A stretch of 11,159 nt of DNA, taken from Candidatus Helarchaeota archaeon. GTDB lineage: Archaea > Asgardarchaeota > Lokiarchaeia > Helarchaeales > JABXJV01. This document shows, in pieces, positions 1 to 7,336 of the stretch. The position numbers and the translations under genes were made by a program. Every line of letters starts with the position of its first letter. Within the stretch, counting starts at the first letter, position 1. The stretch is from positions 1 to 11,159 of the forward strand of contig JABXJV010000093.1 in the NCBI GenBank assembly GCA_013375355.1. Direction: 5' to 3'. The notes under the pieces are model-generated. The model worked only from the letters and a program-made list of their open reading frames with translations. It was not told where the DNA came from and did no database searches.

Positions 1-495
1 AAATTTTTCTTCATCCCATGGTGGATCTTGCTCTATTGGAACTTGAGGTAGTAAAAGCCCCCTATTCCAACCTTTTTCAACTATTAAACCGTCTCTACCG
101 ACTTTAATCATTTTAGGATAGTCTTTTACGTTATCAACTTTAATTAGTTCAGGGGGAGTTAGTACTGATATTTCAACCACAATATTTTCTAATTCATCAG
201 GCATAACGGTGGAAAATCTTGGATCATGTAAGGCTGAATCAATAGCAGAATCAATAGTGGCTTGTGCCAAGGATACATTAGGTAGAACACGACCTATACA
301 CCCTCGCAATTGTTTTTCTTCCCCACCTCTTTTTGTATTTATTGTAACAAAAACTCCAGCTTTTTCTAGTAATTTTTTTGGAGAATCTTCTGGAACAGCT
401 ATTTTTATGGGTTTTCCTACTTTTACACATTCCTCAACAGTTTTTCTTGCAAGTTTATGAAGAAATTTTCCCTCTTCATCAGTTAAATAAGGCAA
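1..495 (-). CDS. AMMECR1-domain protein, 3' end cut off by the window
   Basis: Reading the minus strand from a TTG at 495 gives 165 uninterrupted residues to the left edge. The family signature LRGCIG lies at residues 63-68, followed by HDPRF (90-94), ISVLTPPELI (109-118) and a VGRDGLIVEKG...GLLLPQV segment (132-152). These are the conserved blocks of the AMMECR1 domain (usually about 190-200 residues), so perhaps 30 residues are missing. The TTG start is well supported: AGGAGT sits 9 nt upstream (510-505), there is no ATG before the conserved region, and an in-frame TAA lies at 516-514. AMMECR1 proteins are cytosolic. In many archaea their genes lie near or are fused to Memo and radical-SAM genes, but their biochemical role is unsettled and no such partner is visible here. 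The gene is divergent from the PfkB kinase. Family assignment is near certain; function is not known. Confidence 0.93.
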   Translation of the reverse strand, partial: MPYLTDEEGKFLHKLARKTVEECVKVGKPIKIAVPEDSPKKLLEKAGVFVTINTKRGGEEKQLRGCIGRVLPNVSLAQATIDSAIDSALHDPRFSTVMPDELENIVVEISVLTPPELIKVDNVKDYPKMIKVGRDGLIVEKGWNRGLLLPQVPIEQDPPWDEEKF

Positions 496-573
496 AATAA
501 TTTTACTCCTTTTTTATTAATGATAATAATTTGAATATTCCACTATTTTTTTATTATGGATTAATTAGAAATT

Positions 574-583
574 AAAAATATAT
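574..583 (+). promoter_or_regulatory. candidate TATA box for the PfkB kinase gene
   Basis: An A/T stretch containing AAAATATATG lies about 75 bases before the ATG at 655, in the 159-bp divergent gap. An archaeal TATA box here would put transcription start near 605 and leave a leader of about 50 nt holding the GAGGT ribosome site (641-645). The whole gap is AT-rich, so this is a weak call. Confidence 0.25.
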
Positions 584-654
584 GAAGTTTAATTAATTTT
601 GAGCAATTTTCAATAAAAATTCAAGAAATTTTAAAGTATTGAGGTAAATTTTCT

Positions 655-1656
655 ATGATATTAATTTCTGGAATATTAGTCGCGGACATTATTGTTCATG
701 GTTTGAAAAAAATTGCAGATCCGGGCGAAATAATATATTGTGAATCAGACTTGCATATTGGTGGACATGCAGCTAATGTTTCAATTAATTTAATAAAATT
801 AGGATTGTCAAAAGATGAAATCATAGTAATTGGTCCTATTGGAAACGATATTTTTGGCGAATTTATAGAAAACACATTAAATTTATATTTAAAAAATGTA
901 AATTTACAGAAAATAAGTGCAAGAACATCAAAAGATATTATTATTATTTTGGAAAATCAAGATAGACGGTATCATACAGAGCCAGGTGCAAATCTATTTT
1001 TAGATGTGAATTTTATTAAAAAATTCATTAGAACTGAGGACCCGTTTATTTTTTACATAGGTGGAGCCGGTTTATTGGGAAAGTTTGATGATGAATTAGA
1101 AGGAATTTGTGAAGAAGCAAAGAAATATAATTGGCTAACTTTTCTAGATATTGTTGCTCCTTATCAACGTGATTGGAGTTTTATTATTCCTGCTCTTCAA
1201 TTTATAGATATTTTCCATTGTAATGATTATGAACTTAGACATATTTCAAAATTGGCCAATTTACAAAATTCAATTATAAAAATTGCAGAAAAAGGAGTTA
1301 AACTTCCTATTATCACCTTAGGTGATAAAGGTGTAGTGGCTTTTTTAAATAATAGAATAATTTCTCAAACTCCATTTAAAACTCAGATTATAGACCCCAC
1401 TGGAGCAGGGGATGCATTTTGTGCAAATTTTATCTATGAACTCTCGAAAGACGAAATAAAAAACGTTGTGAGTGCAATAATTGAAAATTTATCTTATGCA
1501 CAACTCAAAAATATTCTAATGAGCAGCCAAGCAGCTAGCGCGGCATGTATCAGTGCTGTTGGAACAACTAATGGAGTTAGTCGTCACAAAGTGGATGAAA
1601 TAATTAATAAAGAAGGTAAAATAATAATTAAAAAAACAAAAGAAAAAAAAATTTAA
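655..1656 (+). CDS. PfkB/ribokinase-family sugar or nucleoside kinase
   Basis: A cytosolic kinase of 333 residues that transfers phosphate from ATP (or another nucleotide) to a hydroxyl of a sugar or nucleoside. The N-terminal PfkB signature region contains GGHAANVSINL (36-46), the substrate-binding glycine pair. HCNDYE (188-193) resembles the Asn/Glu Mg-phosphate motif. TLGDKG (221-226) and the C-terminal signature DPTGAGDAF (247-255) follow, with D253 as the expected catalytic base and GAG as the anion hole. The length is typical. ATG at 655 has GAGGT at 641-645, 9 nt upstream. The last residues are lysine-rich. Members of this family phosphorylate fructose-6-P, ribose, KDG, adenosine and others. 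I cannot choose among these from sequence alone, and the neighbours (AMMECR1, membrane proteins) give no hint. The gene is convergent with the membrane-protein operon, 12 bp between stop codons. Confidence 0.92.
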   Translation: MILISGILVADIIVHGLKKIADPGEIIYCESDLHIGGHAANVSINLIKLGLSKDEIIVIGPIGNDIFGEFIENTLNLYLKNVNLQKISARTSKDIIIILENQDRRYHTEPGANLFLDVNFIKKFIRTEDPFIFYIGGAGLLGKFDDELEGICEEAKKYNWLTFLDIVAPYQRDWSFIIPALQFIDIFHCNDYELRHISKLANLQNSIIKIAEKGVKLPIITLGDKGVVAFLNNRIISQTPFKTQIIDPTGAGDAFCANFIYELSKDEIKNVVSAIIENLSYAQLKNILMSSQAASAACISAVGTTNGVSRHKVDEIINKEGKIIIKKTKEKKI

Positions 1657-1673
1657 AATAAAGAGTCTTTATT
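1657..1673. repeat. 17-bp palindrome between convergent gene ends
   Basis: AATAAAGA, a central G, then TCTTTATT: perfect 8-base arms. It begins right after the kinase stop codon and covers the stop codon of the minus-strand membrane gene (1671-1669). It could form a short hairpin in either transcript, but the stem is weak (A/T pairs plus one or two G-C). A bidirectional 3'-end signal is possible but unproven, since archaeal termination depends mainly on U-rich tracts. Confidence 0.35.
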
Positions 1674-2178
1674 CTTCCGTTAATTTGAAACCCGCAGCCA
1701 TTTGGTAGATATAGCGGAAAAAATTTAGAACATAGCCACCGTAAATTAATGCCCCTAATGTTACAAGATAAAGTGCAAAAAATACATTATTCATTGCAAG
1801 ATTCAGAGTAAATTGGATCTGTGTAGGATCGAAAGGGTCAACACCCATGTTCGGAAATATTGTAGGAACAATTATACCTACATGGAGGAGTAAATTGTAA
1901 TACAAAGTTACATCGATTAAACCAACAACATAACGTGCTATTCCAAACACTCCAGCTCCAGTTGGATGGTCTTCCTCAATTAATTTTTCGAAAAATACAA
2001 GAAATCCTATAATTAACGCCAAATAAAATATCCATTGGAGGGTTCTAGGCTCAAAGTCCAATACAACACCGAATATTTGGGTTATTGCTTTTGCTACTAG
2101 TGGTATTAATCCTGTGATTGCAAAATAAACCAATCCATAAAAGATTGCTTTAACGACTTTTTTAGATGTTATTGCCAA
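1669..2178 (-). CDS. four-helix membrane protein of unknown function
   Basis: A 169-residue hydrophobic protein that I do not recognise. Four probable membrane segments lie at about residues 10-37, 46-63, 80-105 and 129-152, joined by short loops. The loop after TM2 is acidic (EKLIEEDHP, 64-72). The loop between TM3 and TM4 (about 106-128) is rich in Pro/Asp. The N-terminus is basic (SKK) and the tail ends in TEE. The start is TTG at 2178: it lies one base after the upstream gene's stop (TAA, 2182-2180) and is preceded by GGTGAT (2189-2184), a good match to the anti-Shine-Dalgarno, 5 nt away. This tight coupling to the anchored surface protein at 2719-2180 strongly suggests co-translation and perhaps a two-protein membrane complex. 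No catalytic or transport motif is visible. Confidence 0.8.
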   Translation of the reverse strand: MAITSKKVVKAIFYGLVYFAITGLIPLVAKAITQIFGVVLDFEPRTLQWIFYLALIIGFLVFFEKLIEEDHPTGAGVFGIARYVVGLIDVTLYYNLLLHVGIIVPTIFPNMGVDPFDPTQIQFTLNLAMNNVFFALYLVTLGALIYGGYVLNFFRYIYQMAAGFKLTEE

Positions 2179-2179
2179 A

Positions 2180-2719
2180 TTAAATCACCAACCTACTACC
2201 CATCGAGAGTGTTTCATTAAGTGGGACTGATGTATTGTATATAGGAATCGTTGGGAATGTAAAAGTATTTATTTGAAATTCCATGATTTTAAAGCCTCCT
2301 ATCCTTGCTTGAGGTAAAACAATAAACTGAAACATGGGGTTTTCATAATTTGGGAGTGTAACATTGAAAAATATCATAGATCCGGGTGGAAAAATCAATG
2401 GAAATGGGAAACCAAAATCTATTCCAAATAGTTTAGGATACGTAAAACTCATATTATTACCAAATTCTCCATCATGCACTACAATAATTGTTGGCACAAC
2501 AAATTCATAAGCAACACCACCATATCCCATAAAAAACATCATTTCAGTAGTGCCGTTAATCGGATCTACTGTCCGAAATTGAGGAAGTGGAATAAATATT
2601 GGTGGAAAAGTTAATTGTGCAGCATCATAGCCAACCAAAGCACTAACACCGCTGACTCCTAGACCATAGAGTAAAATTGTGACTTTAAGTATTTTGAAGA
2701 ACGTTTTTGTAGCTGTCAT
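2180..2719 (-). CDS. membrane-anchored extracellular protein with several N-glycosylation sequons
   Basis: A 179-residue protein of unknown family. Basic residues K5, K9 and K12 precede or interrupt a hydrophobic stretch (about 6-30, FFKILKVTILLYGLGVSG), which reads as a signal peptide or signal anchor. The rest is rich in Phe, Pro, Ile and Gly with few charges, and looks beta-strand-rich. Five N-X-S/T sequons occur at N55, N89, N119, N162 and N168, fitting an archaeal surface protein exposed to the N-glycosylation machinery. ATG at 2719 is the first in-frame ATG; the region before it has no convincing ribosome site, so the start is less sure than others here. It is the first gene of a two-gene operon with the four-helix membrane protein (1-base gap). 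A structural or lipid-facing surface role would be a guess. Confidence 0.78.
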   Translation of the reverse strand: MTATKTFFKILKVTILLYGLGVSGVSALVGYDAAQLTFPPIFIPLPQFRTVDPINGTTEMMFFMGYGGVAYEFVVPTIIVVHDGEFGNNMSFTYPKLFGIDFGFPFPLIFPPGSMIFFNVTLPNYENPMFQFIVLPQARIGGFKIMEFQINTFTFPTIPIYNTSVPLNETLSMGSRLVI

Positions 2720-2785
2720 TAGATCATAACCGAGCGTTTCTTCTTATTTTTTTGTAAAAATGTCATTATTCTAATTATTACTAAT

Positions 2786-2796
2786 TAAAATATACT
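2786..2796 (-). promoter_or_regulatory. candidate TATA box for the surface/membrane operon
   Basis: On the minus strand the stretch reads GTATATTTTAA, about 70 bases upstream of the ATG at 2719. It lies in the 197-bp divergent gap shared with deoxyhypusine synthase. Position and composition are suitable for an archaeal TATA element with a leader of about 45-50 nt, but the whole gap is A/T-rich, so confidence is low. Confidence 0.25.
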
Positions 2797-2916
2797 TTTA
2801 CAAATAAAAAAATCAATCAATCTTAATAATATTAATGCTAGTAAAGAATCATCTTTTTCAAATATGATATTGAATAAAATTACTGAATTTATTAGAAATT
2901 ATCGAGCTGAAGTAAA

Positions 2917-3882
2917 ATGGAATTTAAAAAAATATCGCATGTAAAAGTAGAACCTAATATGAAAGTTGATGACCTTGTTAAAGAGTTGCGCTATGGAGCG
3001 GGTTTCGGAGCTAGAAATTTAGCAAAAAGTGTTGATATTTTTTGTGAAATGCTTAAAGATAACGACTGTACTATTTTTCTAGGTGTGGCGGGGGCAATGG
3101 TTCCAGGTGGAATGAGACAAGTAATAATAGATTTAATAGAATTAGATTATATAGAAGTTTTAATTTGTACTGGAGCTACTTTGACTCACGATATAATCGA
3201 AGCGTATGGCTTTCAACATATTCATGGTTCAGCTCACGTTGATGATAAAATTCTTGCTGAAAAGAATTTAAATCGAATATATAATGTCTTATTACCAAAT
3301 GAAGCCTATGAGAACTTCGAAGATAACATTCAATCATTATTAAGTGAAATTAAAACGAAAAAAATTAGCGCAAATGAGTTTTTACATGAGTTAGGTTTAA
3401 AGTTAAATAAAAATTCTATCATAACAGCAGCGGCTAAAAAAGGAGTTCCAATATTTTGTCCTGGACTGTTAGATTCGATTTTAGGATTTCAAATTTGGAT
3501 GTTTAGCCAAACCCATGATCTAACAATTGATATTTTTGATGATCAGAGAATAATGATGGATATTGCTTATGATTCCAAGAAACGAGGAGCTTTAATAATT
3601 GGAGGTAGTGTACCCAAACATTTTATTGCATTAACCATGCAAGTCACTTCTCAGGGATTGGATTATGCAATTCAGATTACAACAGATCGTCCAGAACCAG
3701 GAGGTGTATCTGGAGCTAGTTTACAGGAGGCTAAATCTTGGAAAAAAGTAAACCCTGAGAGTGAGCATGTAGTTGATGTGATTTGCGATGCTACAATTGC
3801 ATTACCAATAATACTTGCTTCGGTTGAAACAAGGTTAAAAGATTTTAAAAGAAAAAGTAAGAAATTTAAGAAATATGGATAA
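2917..3882 (+). CDS. dys: deoxyhypusine synthase
   Basis: This enzyme transfers the aminobutyl group of spermidine, with NAD, to a lysine of translation factor aIF5A, the first step of hypusine formation. The protein is 321 residues, close to archaeal family length. It shows the family blocks in order: LGVAGAMVPGGMR (55-67), the NAD-site CTGATLTHD (84-92), HGSAHVDD (103-110), FCPGLLDSILG (180-190), GGSVPKH (229-235) with H235 in the place of the active-site histidine, and SGASLQEAKSWKKV (265-278). K277 aligns with the lysine that forms the enzyme-imine intermediate (human K329). Most homologues read SWGK at this spot; this one reads SWKK. The C-terminal extension is strongly basic (KRKSKKFKK). 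An in-frame TGA at 2908-2910 limits the start to the ATG at 2917, which has only a weak ribosome site. No aIF5A gene is in the window. An aminobutyl-transferring paralogue, such as homospermidine synthase-like, is less likely but not excluded. Confidence 0.93.
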   Translation: MEFKKISHVKVEPNMKVDDLVKELRYGAGFGARNLAKSVDIFCEMLKDNDCTIFLGVAGAMVPGGMRQVIIDLIELDYIEVLICTGATLTHDIIEAYGFQHIHGSAHVDDKILAEKNLNRIYNVLLPNEAYENFEDNIQSLLSEIKTKKISANEFLHELGLKLNKNSIITAAAKKGVPIFCPGLLDSILGFQIWMFSQTHDLTIDIFDDQRIMMDIAYDSKKRGALIIGGSVPKHFIALTMQVTSQGLDYAIQITTDRPEPGGVSGASLQEAKSWKKVNPESEHVVDVICDATIALPIILASVETRLKDFKRKSKKFKKYG

Positions 3883-3883
3883 T

Positions 3884-6139
3884 TTAACTATTAAAATATG
3901 TGCGGATATACTTTTTGTCCTTTGTAACCATCCCTAATCTTTGAGGTCTAAAAGTATCTCTAGAAAATATTTGTCCTAATTTTGCACCTGCTTTTATTTG
4001 ATAAAATACGCCTTCGGAATATTTCGCTATCGATAAAGCAATCCGCTTGTGTCTAGGGCCTCTCATCGAAGCATTTTCTGGCCAAAGAACTATTGTATGT
4101 ATATTTTCTTTTTTCAATATTAGGGAAATCTGTTGAATCTCTTCTTCTAACATTTGATAATACTGAAAATTATGAAATGGTGGTGGTGGGATAGAACTAA
4201 TAGGAACATTTGCCCCACCATCAGTTAGTACTACAAGTACTGGAATTACTTCTTTATTTCTTTGTTTTTCATGCTTCAAAACTTCTGCGCCCATTTTTAA
4301 ACCACTTGCAAGCGGAGTCCACGAATCAGATTGAACATAAGATAATCGATTAATGACAAGGTCTAAATTAACTGTTGGTTGTTGTATGACTACAGCATCA
4401 TACCCCTGAAAAGTTACTAATCCTACTCGGTCTCTATGTTTATATGCATCTTCATGAAGGTTCATAACAACATCTTTCATTTGCTTTAACATTCTAAACA
4501 TTGATCCAGAAGCATCCAAGACAAATACAATAGAAAGCGGTGCTTGATATTCAAATATCCTTTCTCGTATATCTTGCATTTCTAGTTTTACTGCCAAACC
4601 TCGACTTTTTCGTCTTTTCTGATAAGGAGCCGCTGCTCTTATAGTAGCATCAAGTGCGATGCTTCGAGTTTTTTCCCTAGGAAGTTTAAAAGTAACATAT
4701 TTCCCTTTATTTATGGGACCTTTTTTCTTAAATCGCTTCCCCATTAAGGGCATTTTATTTGGTTCATTCAATCTTTTCTTATCAAAATTAAGAACTTTTG
4801 CAACTTCTGGAAATTTTTTAAAAGCACTCAAATTATCCTTTATATTTTGCTTTGGTCTTAGTTTTTCTTTTTTATATGGCCTACCATCTTGACCAAATTC
4901 ATAATTTTGTTTATCATCGTCTATATTTTTAAATTCTTGTTCATCAGGATTGTCCATTTGTTGTTGATCTAATTTTCCAAAATCAGTTTGTAATTGTTCG
5001 GACATTCCTGTTTGAGGAATTTTCTTATCTTGCGCTGTTTCTTCATCTATCGGGCTTTTTTTTTTGTCTTGCCCCATTTCATCTATTTTTTTTTGTTCAT
5101 CTTCTTTAGCTTGTGATAATGCCTTTTTAAAACTCTCGTTAATTTTTTTCTCGATTTCTTCCTGAGTTGCACCCATATCAGCCAGGCGATGATGTAAAGT
5201 TAATTGTGCGGCAGTTAATACATCGGCTTCATTAACTTCTTTTCGCCCATCAAAAGCCGCTAATCCCTTGGCACATCTTGCTATAGTAATTTCTCCACGA
5301 TGTGTTGGAACTCGTAAGTCGATACAAATAGTAACAATTGTCTGCATTAAATAATCGGGAATTAAAACTCCTTGTTCCATGATTTCCATTGCTTTAACTA
5401 TTCTTTCTTGTAATTCCAGATCACTTTTTTTATATATATCGATAAATTTTTGAGGGTTTTTATCAAATTCTTCCACCCTTTCTAATATTTGTAATCTAGG
5501 ATCAAAATCTTTTATAGATTCGACATCTACGGATAATCCAAGACGATCTAGAATTTGAGGTCTCAGTTCTCCTTCTTCGGGATTCATAGATCCGACCAAA
5601 ACAAATTTTGAAGGATGACTAACCGAGATTCCTTCTCTTTCGATAAGATTTACGCCCATAGCAGCACAGTCAAGAAGATCGTCTATAATATGGTCACTTA
5701 ATAAATTTATTTCATCAACATAAAGAATATTACGATTTGCAAAAGCTAAAATTCCCGGTTCAAGGGCTTTTATTCCATCTTTTATTGCACGTTCAATATC
5801 TAGTGAGCCTACAACTTTATCTTCTGTTGCGCTTAATGGAATCTCTACTACAGTCTGCTTCTTTTTTTCGGTAATTAATGCGTTATTCCCATGCTTATCT
5901 AAACATTCTACGCATAAATGATCTGGATCGCTGGGATCACAGTTAAAACAGCAACCTTTTACAATCTCAATATCTGGCAATAATTGAGCCAATGCACGAA
6001 TAGCAGTACTTTTACCAGTACCACGTTCCCCTCTAATTAAAACTCCCCCAATAAGTGGATTAATGACATTTAATATTAGAGCAAGCCTCATTTTCTCTTG
6101 TCCAACCATTGCTGTAAAGGGAAATACCATTCTGTCCAA
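3884..6139 (-). CDS. AAA+ ATPase/VWA fusion of the Mg/Co-chelatase (ChlI-ChlD, CobS/T-like) family
   Basis: This 751-residue protein joins the two motor subunits of a metal chelatase in one chain. The AAA+ part (about 5-345) has Walker A GERGTGKS (37-44), Walker [10 protein letters not shown] (137-145), a sensor-1 region [12 protein letters not shown] (183-194) and the arginine region RPQILDR (193-199). A cysteine cluster lies at C63, C64, C67, C76 and C79 (CxxC pairs), seen in many ChlI-like proteins and possibly metal-binding. A long charged Lys/Asp/Glu/Gln linker (about 345-480) leads to the VWA domain (about 530-740), with a complete MIDAS site: DASGS (542-546), T608 and D640 in LTDGG. 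Family members drive metal insertion into tetrapyrroles with a large ChlH/CobN subunit, which is absent here, so the substrate is unknown; a MoxR-VWA-style maturation role is also possible. TTG at 6139 is preferred: AGGTG (6150-6146) lies 6 nt upstream. ATG at residue 4 is the alternative. The stop is one base from the deoxyhypusine synthase stop. Confidence 0.9.
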   Translation of the reverse strand: MDRMVFPFTAMVGQEKMRLALILNVINPLIGGVLIRGERGTGKSTAIRALAQLLPDIEIVKGCCFNCDPSDPDHLCVECLDKHGNNALITEKKKQTVVEIPLSATEDKVVGSLDIERAIKDGIKALEPGILAFANRNILYVDEINLLSDHIIDDLLDCAAMGVNLIEREGISVSHPSKFVLVGSMNPEEGELRPQILDRLGLSVDVESIKDFDPRLQILERVEEFDKNPQKFIDIYKKSDLELQERIVKAMEIMEQGVLIPDYLMQTIVTICIDLRVPTHRGEITIARCAKGLAAFDGRKEVNEADVLTAAQLTLHHRLADMGATQEEIEKKINESFKKALSQAKEDEQKKIDEMGQDKKKSPIDEETAQDKKIPQTGMSEQLQTDFGKLDQQQMDNPDEQEFKNIDDDKQNYEFGQDGRPYKKEKLRPKQNIKDNLSAFKKFPEVAKVLNFDKKRLNEPNKMPLMGKRFKKKGPINKGKYVTFKLPREKTRSIALDATIRAAAPYQKRRKSRGLAVKLEMQDIRERIFEYQAPLSIVFVLDASGSMFRMLKQMKDVVMNLHEDAYKHRDRVGLVTFQGYDAVVIQQPTVNLDLVINRLSYVQSDSWTPLASGLKMGAEVLKHEKQRNKEVIPVLVVLTDGGANVPISSIPPPPFHNFQYYQMLEEEIQQISLILKKENIHTIVLWPENASMRGPRHKRIALSIAKYSEGVFYQIKAGAKLGQIFSRDTFRPQRLGMVTKDKKYIRTYFNS

Positions 6140-6212
6140 TTAATACACCTAATTTTTAATAAAAATTCATTAATTCTAATTTCTTAATTCACATTAATAA
6201 AAAAGACAAAGG

Positions 6213-6221
6213 ATATAAAAT
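6213..6221 (-). promoter_or_regulatory. candidate TATA box for the chelatase-like gene
   Basis: The minus strand reads TTTTATATC just upstream of where a start of transcription would be expected, about 75-80 bases before the TTG at 6139. This gives a leader near 50 nt, similar to the other candidates here. The same bases read GATATAAAA on the plus strand, so the direction is not certain. Confidence 0.3.
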
Positions 6222-6384
6222 TAATTGTCATTGATTTAAGAATTATAGTAGGGGTTTATTGAATAAAATAAATATGCTTAAAATATCCATTAATTGAATA
6301 GTATATTTAAAAATATTAACATTTTAATTTAAATTCAACTGGTACGAAATCCAAGTTAGATTTAATCTTAATTAAAAGAATTTA

Positions 6385-6393
6385 TTTATAAAA
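6385..6393 (+). promoter_or_regulatory. candidate TATA box for the small cysteine-rich gene
   Basis: TTTATAAAA lies about 50 bases before the ATG at 6440, which would place transcription start around 6412-6418 and leave a short leader. This agrees with a real gene being expressed from this gap on the plus strand. It is supported only by position and sequence likeness. Confidence 0.35.
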
Positions 6394-6439
6394 TTTAAAT
6401 AATCCGTCTTCTTAATATACGAATTATTGAAATCAAGTA

Positions 6440-6619
6440 ATGTCAAAGAAGGAAATAAAATTGGGAATGATTTGCATTAATTGTGAAAAAAATAAAAAAT
6501 TTATTCATCTTTGTGAGTTTAAGGGCATGAATGTTATTTGTGATGAATGCTGCAAATTAATTCAATCAAAAGATCAATGTACTGCTAGAGGTTGTGCTCA
6601 TAGGGAAATTTTAAAATAA
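6440..6619 (+). CDS. small cysteine-rich, probably zinc-binding protein (59 residues)
   Basis: A short gene whose 59-codon product is dense in potential metal ligands: C12, C15, C25, C34, C37, C38, C47, C52 and H54. Their spacing (CxxC, then C, then CxxCC, then C-x4-C-x-H) resembles a compact two-site zinc finger such as a treble-clef or B-box-like fold. Nine ligands in 59 residues of an AT-rich genome are unlikely by chance. The rest is lysine-rich and soluble. Two starts are possible: ATG at 6440, with no clear ribosome site, or TTG at 6461, which has AAGGA at 6449-6453 with a 7-nt spacer and gives 52 residues with all ligands kept. TTG starts with such sites are common in this window, so the shorter form may be the true one. 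The gene is alone on the plus strand between two minus-strand units. Regulator, ubiquitin-type or RNA-binding roles are all possible; none is shown. Confidence 0.72.
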   Translation: MSKKEIKLGMICINCEKNKKFIHLCEFKGMNVICDECCKLIQSKDQCTARGCAHREILK

Positions 6620-6663
6620 ATTATGAGCAAAAATTAAATTTTTTGATTTTAGTATATTTATTC

Positions 6664-7323
6664 CTATGATTCCTCAAATATTTCATCAAATTCATCAAGA
6701 TAATAACAATAAATATCTCCGATTTTTGCAAGATCGCAGAGTATTTTTCCTAATGATGTTAATTCTACCGTTTCATCTTTTATATTAATTAATTTTATAT
6801 TTGTTATAGTATCTTTTCGCTTATCATCAATTTCAGTTAAAATGTTAATTGATGAATTCGGGTTTTTCTCAAGATTATTTAAGAAATCCAAACACTCATC
6901 ATCGATAATCCATTTATAATGACACCCTATGTTAAAAAATTCATTATTTTTAAATTCAAACTCATGTTTAATGAAATATTCAATATACCAATACAATTGT
7001 ATTGCAAGATATAAGTTTTTATACTTATCAATTTGTGATTTTTCAATATTTATTTTAATTTCTTTAATTATTGGAATTATTTTTTCTAAAAAAGCCTTAA
7101 AATCTGTAATCTGAATTATTTTTTCAGATTTAATTTCCTGAAAAACAACAAGTATTTCTTTGAGATTATTTAAAACAGTCTGTCTATGCGATTCAATTAA
7201 TTCATTTGATATTGGATCAATCGAGTCGATTTTTTGTGAATATGGAATTTTTAAGAGATTAAATATTGTTTGTAGGTTAGATTGAATTTTTTTTAACTTA
7301 TCATTTAGTTGATTCATCATCAT
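6664..7323 (-). CDS. helical protein of unknown function, third gene of coiled-coil cluster
   Basis: A 219-residue, very Ile/Lys/Asn/Glu-rich protein that I do not recognise. The first 100 residues are predicted mainly helical and amphipathic (NDKLKKIQSNLQTIFNLL, 7-24; AFLEKIIPIIKEIKINIEK, 77-95). A more aromatic stretch follows (LYLAIQLYWYIEYFIKHEFEF, about 104-124), then a C-terminal part with isolated cysteines (C134, C144, C196, C206). VELTSLGKILCDLAK (186-200) recalls the end of winged-helix domains, but this is weak. It starts at the first of three consecutive ATGs (7323), 13 bases after the stop of the 407-residue coiled-coil gene, with no strong ribosome site, so expression by translational coupling is likely. 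Base composition is even more A/T-rich than the housekeeping genes nearby, which suggests an accessory or fast-evolving gene. Confidence 0.72.
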   Translation of the reverse strand: MMMNQLNDKLKKIQSNLQTIFNLLKIPYSQKIDSIDPISNELIESHRQTVLNNLKEILVVFQEIKSEKIIQITDFKAFLEKIIPIIKEIKINIEKSQIDKYKNLYLAIQLYWYIEYFIKHEFEFKNNEFFNIGCHYKWIIDDECLDFLNNLEKNPNSSINILTEIDDKRKDTITNIKLINIKDETVELTSLGKILCDLAKIGDIYCYYLDEFDEIFEES

Positions 7324-7336
7324 TTTCTTAGCTTAA

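Larger units (their letters stand above)
6140..6439. other. 300-bp AT-rich intergenic region between divergent genes
   Basis: This gap separates the chelatase-like gene (minus) from the small cysteine-rich gene (plus). It contains the AGGTG ribosome site of the former and two TATA-like elements, listed separately. I found no stable hairpin, repeat array or RNA gene in it, and no open frame with convincing coding character. Confidence 0.6.

Noticed and set aside
209..460. 83-codon plus-strand open frame
   Set aside because: It lies wholly antisense to the AMMECR1 gene, whose conserved motifs prove the minus strand is coding; the plus product has no family features.
2864..2944. 26-codon open frame overlapping the start of deoxyhypusine synthase in another frame
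   Set aside because: A leader peptide was considered, but there is no ribosome site or coding signature, and such short frames are common in AT-rich gaps.
4659..4892. 77-codon plus-strand open frame
   Set aside because: Antisense shadow of the linker and start of the VWA part of the chelatase-like gene.
5055..5065. Run of about ten T in the chelatase-like gene, possible frameshift or slippage site
   Set aside because: The reading frame passes through it intact, encoding Lys residues of the charged linker, with conserved domains in frame on both sides.
6929..7114. 61-codon plus-strand open frame
   Set aside because: Antisense to the 219-residue helical gene; the hydrophobic product is what the complement of Lys/Glu/Asn-rich codons gives.
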